Of a DNA stretch of 64,000 nucleotides, positions 1-9,570 are shown piece by piece. Positions within the stretch are counted from its first letter, which is position 1. Each line of letters opens with the position of its first letter. Source of the DNA: Synergistaceae bacterium (GTDB lineage: Bacteria; Synergistota; Synergistia; Synergistales; Aminobacteriaceae); contig JAFSSM010000021.1 of assembly GCA_017451025.1 (NCBI GenBank), positions 62,001-126,000 of the forward strand. The letters are read 5' to 3'. Position numbers and translations under genes: made by a program. Under the pieces are notes generated by a model. It was not told the DNA's origin. It saw only the letters and a program-made list of their open reading frames with translations, and ran no database searches.

Positions 1-1755
1 CTCAACTTCAAGGCCGGTCGCAAAACTCTCCATTCTGACCTCATGAAGATTGTCCAGTTCACGGCCGTGATACACTCCCATCGTTTCGAGCATCTCCCTG
101 TTCTCCGGCTTCAGCAACAAGTCAATTCTGTCGGGCATACTCTCCGCCTCAACAAGTCCGCGCCTCTTCGCTTCCGCGTGCCATTCCGGACTGTATGCAT
201 CACCCTCAAACATAATTGCGCTTCCTGTCCTGAATGCCTCACGTGCCGCATCGAGTGCCGCATCCATCGCTTCCATTCCGCTGGCACATCTGGCCTCAAC
301 CATTCCGATTAACTGCTCAAGGCCGCTCGCCCACATACTCGCAAACATCGTTATCGGAAGTGCTATGCTCTGGCTGGAACCTGGAGCACGGAACTCGAAT
401 TTGTCTCCGGTGAATGCTACGGGGCTGGTCCTGTTTCTGTCGCTGGCGAACGGAATAATTTCCGGCAGTTTCGCCAAACCCAAGTCCATAGCCTCGCGTT
501 CAGGCAGCGACACATCAGAATTTCCCAGACGCTCGATTAATCCGGTCAAAGCACTTCCCAGATAAATGCTCATGATTGACGGCGGTGCTTCATGTCCTCC
601 GAGCCTGAACAAGTTTCCGTAGGTAGCTACTGCGGCCTGAAGCAGGCTGTGATGTTTAGACACTCCGAGCACGAGTGCAGACAGAAACGCCAGGAATATC
701 ACATTTCTTCTCGGCGAATTTGACGGCTTGAGCAAATTTCTGCCCTCGCTGTCCATAAGTGATATATTCGTGTGCTTTCCTGAACCGTTCATCCCGTAAA
801 ACGGCTTCTCGTGGAACAATAACCTCAATTCATGCTGGCGCGCTAACTTCCTCATCGTCTCCATGAGTATCTGGTTTTGGTCACATGCCCTGTTCGCATC
901 GCTGAATAAATGCGCAAATTCGAACTGGCATCTTGCGACTTCGTTGTGCCTGGCCAGAACAGAAACACCGAGTCTCGCTAAATCCCGTTCAACGTCCTCC
1001 ATGTAGGTCAATACTCTTGTGGGAATTGCTCCCATGTAATGATGATCCAGCTTCTGGTCTTTTGCTGGCTGTGCTCCGATTAAAGTCCTGCCGCAGAAAC
1101 GAATATCCGGCCTCAGCTGTGCTCGTGGCCTGTCCAGCAGGAAGAACTCCTGTTCTGCTCCTGCTGTGAGCTTGACGCTTCTGACTCCGCGCTGTCCCAA
1201 AGTTTTGAGCAGCCTCAACGCCCGGCTTTCAACAGCATCGATTGCACGAAGCATATGCGTCTTGAGGTCAAGGGGGGTACCGTCATACGACAGGAAGACC
1301 GACGGGATGCACAGGGTTCCGCCCTTTGGTGATTTGACGATGAACGCGGGGCTGGACGTGTCCCAGATGCTATAGCCTCTGGCCTCGAAAGTTGAGCGTG
1401 TGCCTCCTGACGGGAAACTTGATGCATCGGGTTCACCCTGCATAAGGTTATGTCCTCTGAAGACTTCCAGAGGCTGGCCGTCGGAATTGGGCTGAGTGAA
1501 GGCTTGATGTTTTTCGGCGGTTGCTTCGGTTAATGGCTGGAACCAGTGCGCCCAGTGAGTTGCGCCGTTAGCGACAGCCCAGTCCTTCATGGCAGAAGCT
1601 ATTATGTCGGCGGTATCGGGCGAGAGTTTTTCGCGTCCTTCCATTGCACTGACGAGCTGGGCGTAAGTGTCGGGGTTAAGCCTGGCTTTCATTGCAGAGT
1701 GGTCAAATGTCAGCGTGCCGAATATTTCGCGCATAGTCTGGTATTTTGTGGTCAT
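1..1755 (-). CDS. glnN: Glutamine synthetase type III, 5' part (runs off window)
   Basis: Cytosolic ATP-dependent ligation of ammonia to glutamate. The open frame starts at ATG 1755 (MTTKYQTMREIFG) behind an AGGACG ribosome site and is open for 585 codons to the window edge. The protein has the features of class III enzymes: an N-terminal region with FEARGY and the run AGAEQEFFLLD, then ARHNEVARCQFEF, and GMNGSGKHTN near the catalytic core. Full GlnN proteins are about 700 residues, so roughly the last 110-140 residues lie outside. It is a single gene behind its own promoter (see 1819-1847). Identity is clear from sequence; regulation by nitrogen is inferred only. Confidence 0.93.
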   Translation of the reverse strand, partial: MTTKYQTMREIFGTLTFDHSAMKARLNPDTYAQLVSAMEGREKLSPDTADIIASAMKDWAVANGATHWAHWFQPLTEATAEKHQAFTQPNSDGQPLEVFRGHNLMQGEPDASSFPSGGTRSTFEARGYSIWDTSSPAFIVKSPKGGTLCIPSVFLSYDGTPLDLKTHMLRAIDAVESRALRLLKTLGQRGVRSVKLTAGAEQEFFLLDRPRAQLRPDIRFCGRTLIGAQPAKDQKLDHHYMGAIPTRVLTYMEDVERDLARLGVSVLARHNEVARCQFEFAHLFSDANRACDQNQILMETMRKLARQHELRLLFHEKPFYGMNGSGKHTNISLMDSEGRNLLKPSNSPRRNVIFLAFLSALVLGVSKHHSLLQAAVATYGNLFRLGGHEAPPSIMSIYLGSALTGLIERLGNSDVSLPEREAMDLGLAKLPEIIPFASDRNRTSPVAFTGDKFEFRAPGSSQSIALPITMFASMWASGLEQLIGMVEARCASGMEAMDAALDAAREAFRTGSAIMFEGDAYSPEWHAEAKRRGLVEAESMPDRIDLLLKPENREMLETMGVYHGRELDNLHEVRMESFATGLEVE

Positions 1756-1818
1756 AATGCATCACGTCCTTATTAGCTAAGCATAAATTTTGCAGAAAAC
1801 TATGCTAAATATTGCGGT

Positions 1819-1847
1819 ATTGTATGCTTAATCATAAAACATGTCAA
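1819..1847 (-). promoter_or_regulatory. Sigma70-type promoter of glnN
   Basis: On the minus strand TTGACA (1842-1847) is followed after 17 bases by TACAAT (1819-1824). Perfect -35, optimal spacer and near-consensus -10, about 65 bases upstream of the glnN start. No NtrC or GlnR box was recognised. Confidence 0.8.
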
Positions 1848-1886
1848 GATTGGGGGGTATGTTATGCGGGTGATATAATGGTGCAC

Positions 1887-1918
1887 AAAAAAAATCCCCC
1901 CGGCTGATTCCGGGAGGA
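1887..1918 (-). terminator. Rho-independent terminator after the DUF1659/DUF2922 pair
   Basis: On the minus strand an 8-bp stem (CCTCCCGG with CCGGGGGG, one G-T pair), loop AATCAG, is followed by eight T. It begins about 18 bases past the DUF2922 stop. Confidence 0.85.
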
Positions 1919-1935
1919 TACTTACTTCCTAAGTT

Positions 1936-2154
1936 CTAAGCGTCAAGGTCGAAAGGAGTCTCCGTAGTAGTTACGATTTTGGCGCTTTTTGTTGCCGTAG
2001 GAACTTTCGCAAAAATGCTTCCGTTTGCGATTATCCCAGATGCTAATGCTCTGACGGACTGCTCGCTAGCGTTGACTTTAGCGTAGTTGTAGCTGAGTGT
2101 TGCGGTTTCGCCGTACGCTGTCGCAAATTCCATTACCAGTTTTGAGACTGACAT
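1936..2154 (-). CDS. Small DUF2922-like protein
   Basis: 72-residue protein of unknown function. Start chosen at ATG 2154 (MSVSKLVMEFATAYG), because GGAGGTGAGATC lies directly before it; a longer frame starting at 2181 would contain this ribosome site. The sequence resembles the DUF2922 family, small proteins usually encoded beside a DUF1659 gene, as here (38-base gap). No signal peptide or catalytic motif is visible. The pair has its own promoter and terminator and so forms a two-gene unit. Function unknown. Confidence 0.75.
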   Translation of the reverse strand: MSVSKLVMEFATAYGETATLSYNYAKVNASEQSVRALASGIIANGSIFAKVPTATKSAKIVTTTETPFDLDA

Positions 2155-2192
2155 GATCTCACCTCCTTTCGTGTTTTGCACATGCTGCCGTC

Positions 2193-2423
2193 CTATTCGT
2201 CGTCAGTGAGAATGCTGACTTCGGACTTCTCCGTTCTGACAAGGGCCTTGTCGAGGCAGGGTTCAAGCAGTTCTACGATTGCCATAGCCTTGTCTGCGTT
2301 GAACGTGTCCTTGTTCAGAGATCCCAGCGATATGCTGATGGTCTTTGTTGTTCCCTGTGCGCTTGTACCGTTGTTCAGTTTCAGGCTGACCGATACTTTG
2401 TTCAGCGTTGTGGTGATTGCCAT
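2193..2423 (-). CDS. Small DUF1659-like protein
   Basis: 76-residue protein, MAITTTLNKVSVSLKLNNG at its start, with an acidic tail. Resembles DUF1659, the usual neighbour of DUF2922. GAAAGGAG lies 8-10 bases before the ATG. Alternating polar and hydrophobic residues suggest a beta-rich fold. The two small proteins probably act together, but neither has a known role. First gene of the pair, transcribed from the promoter at 2464-2491. Confidence 0.75.
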   Translation of the reverse strand: MAITTTLNKVSVSLKLNNGTSAQGTTKTISISLGSLNKDTFNADKAMAIVELLEPCLDKALVRTEKSEVSILTDDE

Positions 2424-2463
2424 TTTCTACATCTCCTTTCTTGTTTTATTTATTACGTGAGAT

Positions 2464-2491
2464 ATTATAAAGCATTTTTGATATGTGTCAA
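2464..2491 (-). promoter_or_regulatory. Sigma70-type promoter of the DUF1659/DUF2922 pair
   Basis: Minus strand TTGACA (2486-2491), 16-base spacer, TATAAT (2464-2469): perfect hexamers 41 bases upstream of the DUF1659 start. Suggests strong, constitutive expression. Confidence 0.82.
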
Positions 2492-2598
2492 GCATAAATG
2501 AAAATTTATTGATAATTTTGCTATGATGAATGTCCTGGTAGCGTGTCATGAATAGTGTAAAAACTGGCAGTTACCCGGCTTAGCTGGAACGATTGACC

Positions 2599-2640
2599 AA
2601 AAAAACAGCCTCCCGCTTTTTCAGGAGGCCGGCTGTGTTT
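2599..2640 (-). terminator. Terminator of the ftsH-glmU-prs-permease operon, possibly bidirectional
   Basis: Minus strand: ACAG (bulge CCGG) CCTCC, loop, GGAGG CTGT followed by seven T. It lies 14 bases beyond the stop of the permease gene at 2654. The plus strand also ends in a T run, so it may work both ways. Confidence 0.75.
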
Positions 2641-2653
2641 TTATGGCTGGCTG

Positions 2654-3958
2654 TCAGGCCAGAAATTCCTTCGCGATAAATAACGCGGAAAGTACCACCA
2701 TTAAGAACGATATATCCCTGAATTTTCCCGTTAATAGCTTTATCGCAGTATACGAGACTATCGCAAACTCTATTCCTACCGCTATGCTGTACGCAAACGG
2801 CATCATGAAAAATCCCAGCAATGACGGGATTAAATCAGTCCAGTCCTCATAATTTATGTCTCGCAGACTCATCATCATGTATATTCCTACTATTATTAAT
2901 GCAGGGGCCGTAGCATAACCCGGTACCATGCCGACCAGAGGCGTGAAGAATATTGCTCCGACAAACAGCAGGGCCGTAACTATCGCCGTAAGTCCTGTCC
3001 GTCCTCCCTGTGCTACTCCCGATGAACTCTCTACGTAGCTCGTTACTGTCGATGTACCCATCGCCGCACCCGCCATCGTCGCAACTGCATCCGCCATCAA
3101 TGCACCCTTCGATCGCGGAAGATTGCCGTTCTCGTCGAGAAGTCCCGACCTGTTGCACACGCCGACCAGAGTACCCAGCGTGTCGAAGAAGTCCACAAAG
3201 AAAAACGTGAATACTACTACCCAGAACTGCGGCTCCTTAATCAGCGAAAAGTCCAGCTGTCCCAATAACGGCATTATTGACGGAGGCTCGGAAACATATT
3301 TTGCGGGAAGCTCTACAAGTCCAAGTCCCGCCGAAATTGCTGTTATCGCGATTATCCCGATTAATAACGCTCCCTTGACGTTTAAGGCAGTCAGCACCGC
3401 CATAATGAACAAGCCCAGCATCGACATCATCATCGGGACATTATTGCGAATACTGCCCAGTCCCAGAAGAGTCGCGTCGTTGTTCACCACTATTCCCGCA
3501 CTCTGCAATCCGATAAACGCTATGAATAACCCGATGCCCGCAGATATTCCGATTTTGAGGGACTTCGGGATCGAGTTCATTATCGCTTCACGAATACTCG
3601 TCAATGTCAGCACCGCAAAGATTGCTCCCTCAATAAATACTGCGGCAAGTGCCATCTGCCAGGTTACCGGTGCTCCGTTTATCTTCATTGTCATTACGAC
3701 ACCAAAGGCAAAAAATGCATTAAGCCCCATTCCTGGCGCAAGTGCTATAGGGTAATTCGCAAATATTGCCATCATGAATGTTCCGAGTGCAGAAGCAAGA
3801 CACGTTACTACTACCAGGGCGTTGAAGTCCATTCCGGTCTGGCTGAGAATATTCGGGTTCACGAAAATAATATACGACATTGTTACGAAAGTGGTGATGC
3901 CTGCGAGAACTTCCGTCATAAATGAACTGCCGGTCTCGCGTATCCTGAATAACGACAT
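2654..3958 (-). CDS. NCS2/AzgA-type purine (adenine/guanine/hypoxanthine) permease
   Basis: Inner-membrane nucleobase transporter, 434 residues, with many hydrophobic helices. AzgA-family signatures are visible: TFVTMSYIIFVNP near residue 30, ANYPIALAPGMGLNAFFAF near residue 70, and FFFVDFFDTLGTLVGV near residue 255. It follows prs with a 17-base gap and is probably co-transcribed, linking purine uptake with PRPP supply for salvage. Exact substrate cannot be set from sequence. Ends just before a good terminator. Confidence 0.88.
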   Translation of the reverse strand: MSLFRIRETGSSFMTEVLAGITTFVTMSYIIFVNPNILSQTGMDFNALVVVTCLASALGTFMMAIFANYPIALAPGMGLNAFFAFGVVMTMKINGAPVTWQMALAAVFIEGAIFAVLTLTSIREAIMNSIPKSLKIGISAGIGLFIAFIGLQSAGIVVNNDATLLGLGSIRNNVPMMMSMLGLFIMAVLTALNVKGALLIGIIAITAISAGLGLVELPAKYVSEPPSIMPLLGQLDFSLIKEPQFWVVVFTFFFVDFFDTLGTLVGVCNRSGLLDENGNLPRSKGALMADAVATMAGAAMGTSTVTSYVESSSGVAQGGRTGLTAIVTALLFVGAIFFTPLVGMVPGYATAPALIIVGIYMMMSLRDINYEDWTDLIPSLLGFFMMPFAYSIAVGIEFAIVSYTAIKLLTGKFRDISFLMVVLSALFIAKEFLA

Positions 3959-3975
3959 GATTAATAAATACCTCC

Positions 3976-4941
3976 TTAATCGCTCATACTGCTTATAGAA
4001 ATTTCGTTATGCACCCGCCGTATAGCCTCAGCAAACAGCGGAGCAATGGATAACTGCATAATTTTTCCGGAGTGCTTATCCTCAGGAATAGGGATTGTGT
4101 CAGAGAAAACTAATTTCTCAATTGCAGAAGCCTCGATGCGTTCGGTTGCGGGGTGCGAGAGCACAGCGTGAGTAGCACAAGCAAATACCCGTGCACATCC
4201 GCGTTCCTTGAGGCCGTCAGCCGCGTGGCAGATAGTGCCTGCCGTGTCGATGATGTCGTCAACTAGAATCGCAGTCCTGCCCTTGATGTTGCCCACTATG
4301 TCCATCACCTCAGAGACGTTCTGCTTGTCGTAGCTCCGCCTCTTGTCCACAATGGCAATATCCGTGTTCAGCATCACGGCAAATTTCCGTGCACGCGCAA
4401 CTCCCCCCACATCAGGAGACACTACAACAACTTCACCTCTGGACAATTCATCGTAGAGGGCAGTCTTGAAGTGTTCAGCGAGGAGCTTCATTCCGGTCAA
4501 GTGGTCTACAGGAATATCGAAGAACCCCTGAATCTGTCCGGCGTGCAGGTCTGCGGTAATCACCCTGTCGATACCGCCGTGCATGAGCAGGTTAGCCACA
4601 AGTTTAGCAGTAATCGGCTCGCGGGGCTTGGCCTTTCTGTCCTGGCGGGCATAGCCGAAATAGGGGATTACTGCGTTGACGTAGTGGGCTGAAGCTCTGC
4701 GCATTGCATCCGCCATGACCAGCAGCTGCATTATGCTCTCGTTGACCGGCGAGCACGTCGGCTGAATGATGAACACGTCCGCACCCCTGACGCTCTCGTC
4801 GAGGGATACGCCTATCTCTCCGTCGGCAAACCGGAAGTGTCTCAAATTAGCTAGCGGTGTGTGAAGTTCGTCGCTGATTCTCTGCGCAAATTCGGGATGT
4901 GCTGTGCCCGAAAATATTTTGAGGCCGTTTCCTCTGGACAA
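3976..4941 (-). CDS. prs: Ribose-phosphate pyrophosphokinase (PRPP synthase)
   Basis: Makes PRPP from ribose-5-phosphate and ATP for purine, pyrimidine, histidine and tryptophan synthesis. 321 residues, normal for the family. Motifs: FADGE near residue 40, YFGYARQDRK near 98, TADLHAGQIQGFFDIP near 132, and the PRPP-binding loop VDDIIDTAGT near 225. Start is TTG at 4941; the ribosome site GGGAG lies in the last codons of glmU, whose stop is only 5 bases upstream, so translation is probably coupled. The glmU-prs order is common in bacteria. Confidence 0.96.
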   Translation of the reverse strand: MSRGNGLKIFSGTAHPEFAQRISDELHTPLANLRHFRFADGEIGVSLDESVRGADVFIIQPTCSPVNESIMQLLVMADAMRRASAHYVNAVIPYFGYARQDRKAKPREPITAKLVANLLMHGGIDRVITADLHAGQIQGFFDIPVDHLTGMKLLAEHFKTALYDELSRGEVVVVSPDVGGVARARKFAVMLNTDIAIVDKRRSYDKQNVSEVMDIVGNIKGRTAILVDDIIDTAGTICHAADGLKERGCARVFACATHAVLSHPATERIEASAIEKLVFSDTIPIPEDKHSGKIMQLSIAPLFAEAIRRVHNEISISSMSD

Positions 4942-4946
4942 GATTA

Positions 4947-6332
4947 TTACTCCCTTTCAGATTTTGGCTTGTGGTGCCTTGATGACCAGCCCGAAATATT
5001 TTTCTGTCTTGCCCTGCCGACTCCTAACGAGTCTTCGGGTACACGGAAGGTTATTACGGAGCCTGCCGCAGTAGCAGATCCGTCCTCGACTTCAACGGGT
5101 GCTACGAACATTGTGTTAGAGCCTATGAAACAGTTGCTGCCGATGTGGGTCTGGTGTTTGTGCTGTCCGTCGTAATTGCAGGTTATGCTTCCAGCACCGA
5201 TATTCACGTCGTGCCCGAGTTCAGCGTCGCCCATGTAGGACAGGTGAGGGACTTTGCTTCTCTCGCCGATGTGGGACTTCTTGAGCTCAACGAATTTTCC
5301 CGCGAAGGCGTTTTCTTCGAGGCATGAGCCGTCCCTGATGTAGCAGAACGGCCCGGCCTTCGAGTTGTCCTTGAGTTCGCTGTTCTCGATGACCGCATAA
5401 GCGATGACTTGAACGTTGCGGCCAAGTGTCGCGTTAGTGAGGATTGAGCCGGAACCGATATAGCATCCTTCGCCGATTGTGCTGTTGCCCCAAATCTGGA
5501 CGTTAGGCATGATTACGACATCACGGGCAAGTTTTGCGTCCGCACTGATGTACGTATTGGCGGGGTCAACGATTCTCACGCCCTCACTCATCCAGTGAAG
5601 AATTATGCGTTCGCGCATTACGCCGGTAACTTTCGCCAGTTCTGCCTGATTATTCACGCCCTGCATTTCTTCCTCAGGGAGGGGGAACGCTCCGGTGTTC
5701 ATGCCGTGTTCGTTCATGATCTTCAAGGCATCAGGCAGGTAGTACTCGTGCTGAACGTTATTGTTGGTGATTAAGCCGATTACAGCATCGAGTGATTTCA
5801 CGCGGAAAGCGTAGCATCCTGCGTTGACCTCGTGAATTTTGCGCTGTTCAGCCGTAGCGTCCTTGTACTCGACTATGCTGACAGAATCGGGCCTGCGAAT
5901 TATCCTGCCGTACTCGTTGTGATAATCTGCCAGGAAAGTTATCACGGTGCAGTCGTATTCTTCGCACGATGAAGCAAGTTCGCTGATACTTTCGGGCAGA
6001 AGCAGAGGCACATCACCGTTGAGGACGAGCATAGATTTATACCTTCCCCACCATTGACGGGCGGATTTTACGGCATGGCCTGTACCTAACTGTTCACGCT
6101 GCCATAGTATATTTACTTCCGGGAATTTTTGTGAGATGTGTGCTTCTACGAGTTCGCCTCCTGAGCCTACAAGCACGCCAATATTTTGCGGAGCTGTTCC
6201 GGCTTTGAGGACACTGCTGATAACATAATCGATAATCGGACGGTCAAGAATCGGCTGTAAAACTTTGGGTGTTGCGCTCTTCATGCGAGTGCCTTTGCCG
6301 GCGGCCATGATGAGAACGCAAAGATTATCCAT
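4947..6332 (-). CDS. glmU: Bifunctional UDP-GlcNAc pyrophosphorylase / GlcN-1-P acetyltransferase
   Basis: Makes UDP-GlcNAc for peptidoglycan and lipopolysaccharide. 461 residues. N-terminal nucleotidyltransferase with MAAGKGTRM at residues 8-16 and LNGDVPLL near 105; C-terminal left-handed beta-helix with hexapeptide repeats from about residue 255 and the acetyltransferase stretch NIGAGSITCNYDG. The start at 6332 (MDNLCVLIMAAG) has GAGGTGA upstream. A longer open frame to 6443 runs through the tRNA-Gln gene and is not coding. Lies between tRNA-Gln and prs. Confidence 0.96.
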   Translation of the reverse strand: MDNLCVLIMAAGKGTRMKSATPKVLQPILDRPIIDYVISSVLKAGTAPQNIGVLVGSGGELVEAHISQKFPEVNILWQREQLGTGHAVKSARQWWGRYKSMLVLNGDVPLLLPESISELASSCEEYDCTVITFLADYHNEYGRIIRRPDSVSIVEYKDATAEQRKIHEVNAGCYAFRVKSLDAVIGLITNNNVQHEYYLPDALKIMNEHGMNTGAFPLPEEEMQGVNNQAELAKVTGVMRERIILHWMSEGVRIVDPANTYISADAKLARDVVIMPNVQIWGNSTIGEGCYIGSGSILTNATLGRNVQVIAYAVIENSELKDNSKAGPFCYIRDGSCLEENAFAGKFVELKKSHIGERSKVPHLSYMGDAELGHDVNIGAGSITCNYDGQHKHQTHIGSNCFIGSNTMFVAPVEVEDGSATAAGSVITFRVPEDSLGVGRARQKNISGWSSRHHKPKSERE

Positions 6333-6362
6333 TGCCTGAATCACCTCTAAGTGCGTGTTATG

Positions 6363-6436
6363 TGGCTGGGATGGATGGATTCGAACCATCATTACAGGAT
6401 CCAAAGTCCCGCGTCCTGCCTTTGGACGACATCCCA
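6363..6436 (-). tRNA. tRNA-Gln (anticodon TTG)
   Basis: 74 bases including an encoded CCA. Acceptor stem TGGGATG pairs with CATCCCA; the anticodon loop CTTTGGA carries TTG, reading CAA; the T arm is GATGG TTCGAAT CCATC. It sits 36 bases after ftsH and 30 bases before glmU on the same strand, so it is probably processed out of a common transcript. Confidence 0.95.
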
Positions 6437-6472
6437 ACTGCAAAAATCTTTTCTGGAAACGCGATAATTATA

Positions 6473-8383
6473 TCACGCCAAAAAATCCCGGCCCGTATTT
6501 GGCAAAATATCTATGCGTTCATCCGTCAAGTCCGGAATTTCCGAGTCTTTGCTCAGTATATCTTCGTCCATCAATTTGGCGAACTCCTCCGCGTCGAGCA
6601 TTTCACGTTCAAGCAGTGTATCAGCAATTTTGTCCATGAGTGCCCTGCGTTCCGTCAGGATAGCTTTGGCTTTATCGTAGCAGGAGTCGATTATTGCCTT
6701 AACCTCCTGGTCAATTTTGAAGGCTACTTCCTCGCTGTAGTTCCTGTCCTCCGAAATATCCCGGCCAAGAAAAATTTCCTCGCGCTTGTTGCCAAGTTTC
6801 ACGAGTCCTATCTTGTCGCTCATCCCTAACTGCGTAACCATCTGGCGGGCTGTCTGCGTTGCCCGTTCAAGGTCATTGGCCGCACCGCTGGTTACGTCGT
6901 TGAAGACTATTTCCTCGCTGACCCTGCCGCTCAACAGCACCGCTATCCTGTTCATGAGTTCGGACTTCGACATCAGGAATCTATCTTCTTCAGGAAGCTG
7001 CAGGGTGTAACCTAGTGCCGCGTGTCCTCTGGGGATAATGCTGATTTTGTGCACAGGGTCAGAACCGGGAAGGACTTTCGCGACTATCGCATGGCCGGTC
7101 TCGTGGTAAGCGATAATGCGCTTCTCGTGGTCGCTGATTATCCTGCTCTTGCGTTCCGGGCCGGCCATTACGCGCTCGATGCCCTCTTCAAGTTCATCCA
7201 TACCTATTTTGTCCTTGTTGTGCCTCGCCGCAAGAAGTGCACCCTCATTCACGAGATTCTCGAGGTCAGCACCGACAAGTCCGGGTGTTCTTCTCGCGAG
7301 AATGCCCACGTCAACATCGTCCGCGAACTGCTTATCCTTCATGTGGACCTTCAGGATTTCCTCGCGCCCCTTAACGTCCGGCCTGTCAACTGTGATGTGC
7401 CGGTCGAAGCGTCCGGGCCTCAGCAGTGCAGGGTCGAGAATGTCCGGCCTGTTAGTCGCGGCTATCACTATTGTGCTGGTATTATCGTCGAAGCCGTCAA
7501 GCTCAACGAGGAATTGATTCAGGGTCTGCTCTCTCTCGTCGTGGCCGCCCCCGAGTCCCGCGCCCCTGTGCCTGCCCACAGCGTCCATCTCGTCAATGAA
7601 GATTATGCAGGGCTGGTATTTCTTGGCCTGCTCGAAGAGGTCTCTCACCCTCGCCGCTCCAACTCCGACGAACATTTCCACGAAGTCAGAGCCCGAAGCA
7701 CTGAAGAACGGAACGTCAGCTTCACCCGCCGCCGCACGAGCAAGAAGTGTTTTTCCTGTGCCGGGAGGCCCTACGAGCAATACGCCCTTAGGTACACGCG
7801 CTCCAAGTTTCTTGAATTTTTCGGGGTCCTTCAGGAAATGAATTACCTCCTGCAGTTCCTCTTTAGACTCGTCGCATCCTGCAACATCGTTGAACGTAAC
7901 TTTGGGCTTGTTGTCCAGGAATAATTTTGCCTTGCTCCGGCCGAAGGACATTATGCGGCCGCCGCCTCCCTGCATGTTGTACAGGAAGTACACCCACACG
8001 CCGATTAATAGCAGCGTCGGGAATAGTGAGGTCATCAGCGATGTTAGCCACGTGTTTTTTTGCGGTGCCTCGAAGGTTACGGTTATTCCCATTGCTACGG
8101 CCTTCTCCGCGATTGCCGAGACATCCACGCCGTAAGTCAGGAACCTCTGGCCGCTGACCAGCTCTCCCTGAAGAGTCGCTGAACTTGATTCGCCGGGAAT
8201 AGTGTTGTTGCGTATCTGGAGTATTCTGACGTGTCCTGCATCAAGCTCCGATACGAATTGCGTGTAACTTATTTCGTCATATTGTTTCTGGACTTCTTCG
8301 GGTGTCAGGAACATATTGACCATAGACACCACGACCAGAACGAGCACGAGGTACAGTCCGAGATTTTTCACTACTTTGTTCAA
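6473..8383 (-). CDS. ftsH: ATP-dependent zinc metalloprotease FtsH
   Basis: Membrane-anchored AAA+ protease for quality control. 636 residues from TTG 8383 (reads [14 protein letters not shown]), which has GGGGG about 11 bases upstream; a longer frame to 8431 has no ribosome site. Two membrane segments (about 7-27 and 110-130) flank a periplasmic domain. Then Walker A GPPGTGKT, Walker [11 protein letters not shown], the second region of homology [20 protein letters not shown], and the zinc site HETGH at about 427-431. First gene of the operon that continues into tRNA-Gln, glmU and prs. Confidence 0.95.
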   Translation of the reverse strand: MNKVVKNLGLYLVLVLVVVSMVNMFLTPEEVQKQYDEISYTQFVSELDAGHVRILQIRNNTIPGESSSATLQGELVSGQRFLTYGVDVSAIAEKAVAMGITVTFEAPQKNTWLTSLMTSLFPTLLLIGVWVYFLYNMQGGGGRIMSFGRSKAKLFLDNKPKVTFNDVAGCDESKEELQEVIHFLKDPEKFKKLGARVPKGVLLVGPPGTGKTLLARAAAGEADVPFFSASGSDFVEMFVGVGAARVRDLFEQAKKYQPCIIFIDEMDAVGRHRGAGLGGGHDEREQTLNQFLVELDGFDDNTSTIVIAATNRPDILDPALLRPGRFDRHITVDRPDVKGREEILKVHMKDKQFADDVDVGILARRTPGLVGADLENLVNEGALLAARHNKDKIGMDELEEGIERVMAGPERKSRIISDHEKRIIAYHETGHAIVAKVLPGSDPVHKISIIPRGHAALGYTLQLPEEDRFLMSKSELMNRIAVLLSGRVSEEIVFNDVTSGAANDLERATQTARQMVTQLGMSDKIGLVKLGNKREEIFLGRDISEDRNYSEEVAFKIDQEVKAIIDSCYDKAKAILTERRALMDKIADTLLEREMLDAEEFAKLMDEDILSKDSEIPDLTDERIDILPNTGRDFLA

Positions 8384-8458
8384 GATAAATAATTCCCCCA
8401 ATCGGTGAGATATAATTTCACAAGATAACAAGCATTATAACAGAGGGGGATTTATTCT

Positions 8459-9490
8459 ATGAATGACAATTATTACGACGCGCTTGAGCTGTCATTGAAT
8501 GACTGGCAATTGCTTTTTGCGGAATGGGGAGAGCCAAAATTCAGGGCAGGCCAAGTGAGCCAGTGGATATATGCCAAAAAAGTATTCGGCTATCATGAGA
8601 TGAGCAACTTATCGAAAGCCCTGCGCGAGAAGCTGACAGGAAATGTGCTGATGACGCTACCGATTCTGATAAAGCAGCAGACCTCGAGGGATGGCACGAA
8701 AAAATATTTATGGCAGCTTCAGGACGGAGCGCGTATAGAGAGTGTTCTGCTGAATCACGGAGACCATAGGACGGCGTGCATTTCGAGTCAGGCGGGATGT
8801 CCGCTAGGGTGTATGTTCTGCGAGACCGGAGCAAACGGGTTTAAGCGAAATCTCACGCGCGGTGAAATTCTTGGCCAGTTCTTAATGATGGAGAAGTTCA
8901 ACGGTTCGGACATCAACAACATTGTGTTTATGGGAATGGGCGAGCCGTTTTTGAATGAGGATGCTGTATTTTCGGCGATACGTTCACTGAACGACAAGAA
9001 TATGCGTAATTTGGGAGCGAGGCACATCACGATTTCGACATCAGGAATTGTGCCAGGAATTGAGGACTTGGCGGATTTCGAGGTACCTCTGAGGCTGTCG
9101 GTGTCCCTTCACGCGCCGAACGATGCATTGCGCTCAAAGCTGATGCCGGTGAACCGGCAGTACTCGCTGCGGAAGCTGATTGCGGCATTGAGGCGTTATC
9201 GTGAACGCACAGGAGAGAGGATAACGTTTGAGTATGCATTGATTGACCGTGTGAACGATGAGCCGGAACAGGCGTATGAACTAGGTGCACTGTTGGACGG
9301 ACTTGCGCCATACATCAACATTATTCCGTTTAACGCGATACCATCAAGGCCTGATTTCAGGCGTTCGGACGCGGTGAGGGTGAAGGAATTTTGCGGAGTG
9401 CTTTCGGAGCTGAAGATAGAGTTTGAGGTGAGGCGAGAGCGCGGCGGGGATATTATGGCAGCGTGCGGGCAGTTAGCGGGGAGTAAGTGA
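8459..9490 (+). CDS. rlmN: Dual-specificity RNA methyltransferase RlmN
   Basis: Radical-SAM enzyme that methylates C2 of A2503 in 23S rRNA and A37 in some tRNAs. 343 residues. The SAM-cluster motif CPLGCMFC has cysteines at 114, 118 and 121; GMGEP follows near residue 160. A cysteine near the C terminus (AACGQ) fits the catalytic Cys. Start ATG 8459 with an AGAGGGGGA ribosome site. Divergent from ftsH; the 75-base gap must hold both promoters. Confidence 0.95.
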   Translation: MNDNYYDALELSLNDWQLLFAEWGEPKFRAGQVSQWIYAKKVFGYHEMSNLSKALREKLTGNVLMTLPILIKQQTSRDGTKKYLWQLQDGARIESVLLNHGDHRTACISSQAGCPLGCMFCETGANGFKRNLTRGEILGQFLMMEKFNGSDINNIVFMGMGEPFLNEDAVFSAIRSLNDKNMRNLGARHITISTSGIVPGIEDLADFEVPLRLSVSLHAPNDALRSKLMPVNRQYSLRKLIAALRRYRERTGERITFEYALIDRVNDEPEQAYELGALLDGLAPYINIIPFNAIPSRPDFRRSDAVRVKEFCGVLSELKIEFEVRRERGGDIMAACGQLAGSK

Positions 9491-9507
9491 GGGGGCGGGC
9501 GGGCGGG
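9491..9507 (+). repeat. G-quadruplex-prone tract
   Basis: GGGGGCGGGCGGGCGGG starts on the first base after the rlmN stop: four G runs of at least three separated by single C. It lies in the 3' UTR between convergent genes rlmN and fcl. Folding is inferred, not shown. Confidence 0.7.
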
Positions 9508-9542
9508 TTGTTGACCGCGACGGCATGCCGAGCGGGCAACAA
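9508..9542. repeat. Imperfect 35-bp palindrome, REP-like
   Basis: TTGTTG / CCGC / CGGCAT on the left are matched by ATGCCG / GCGG / CAACAA on the right, centred on the perfect CGGCATGCCG. No T run follows, so it is not a standard terminator. It could act as a transcript-end stabiliser between the convergent genes, or be a REP-type element. Confidence 0.6.
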
Positions 9543-9570
9543 GAACTGTGTGTTGTCGACCCCCCTAAAT

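Noticed and set aside
3123-3755. 210-codon plus-strand frame
   Set aside because: Shadow of the purine permease, whose membrane pattern and signature motifs are clear.
6333-6443. N-terminal extension of GlmU
   Set aside because: This part of the frame is the tRNA-Gln gene; the ribosome site supports the start at 6332.
7022-7924. 300-codon open frame on the plus strand
   Set aside because: Antisense to the ftsH AAA+ domain; Cys/Arg-rich product without a ribosome site.
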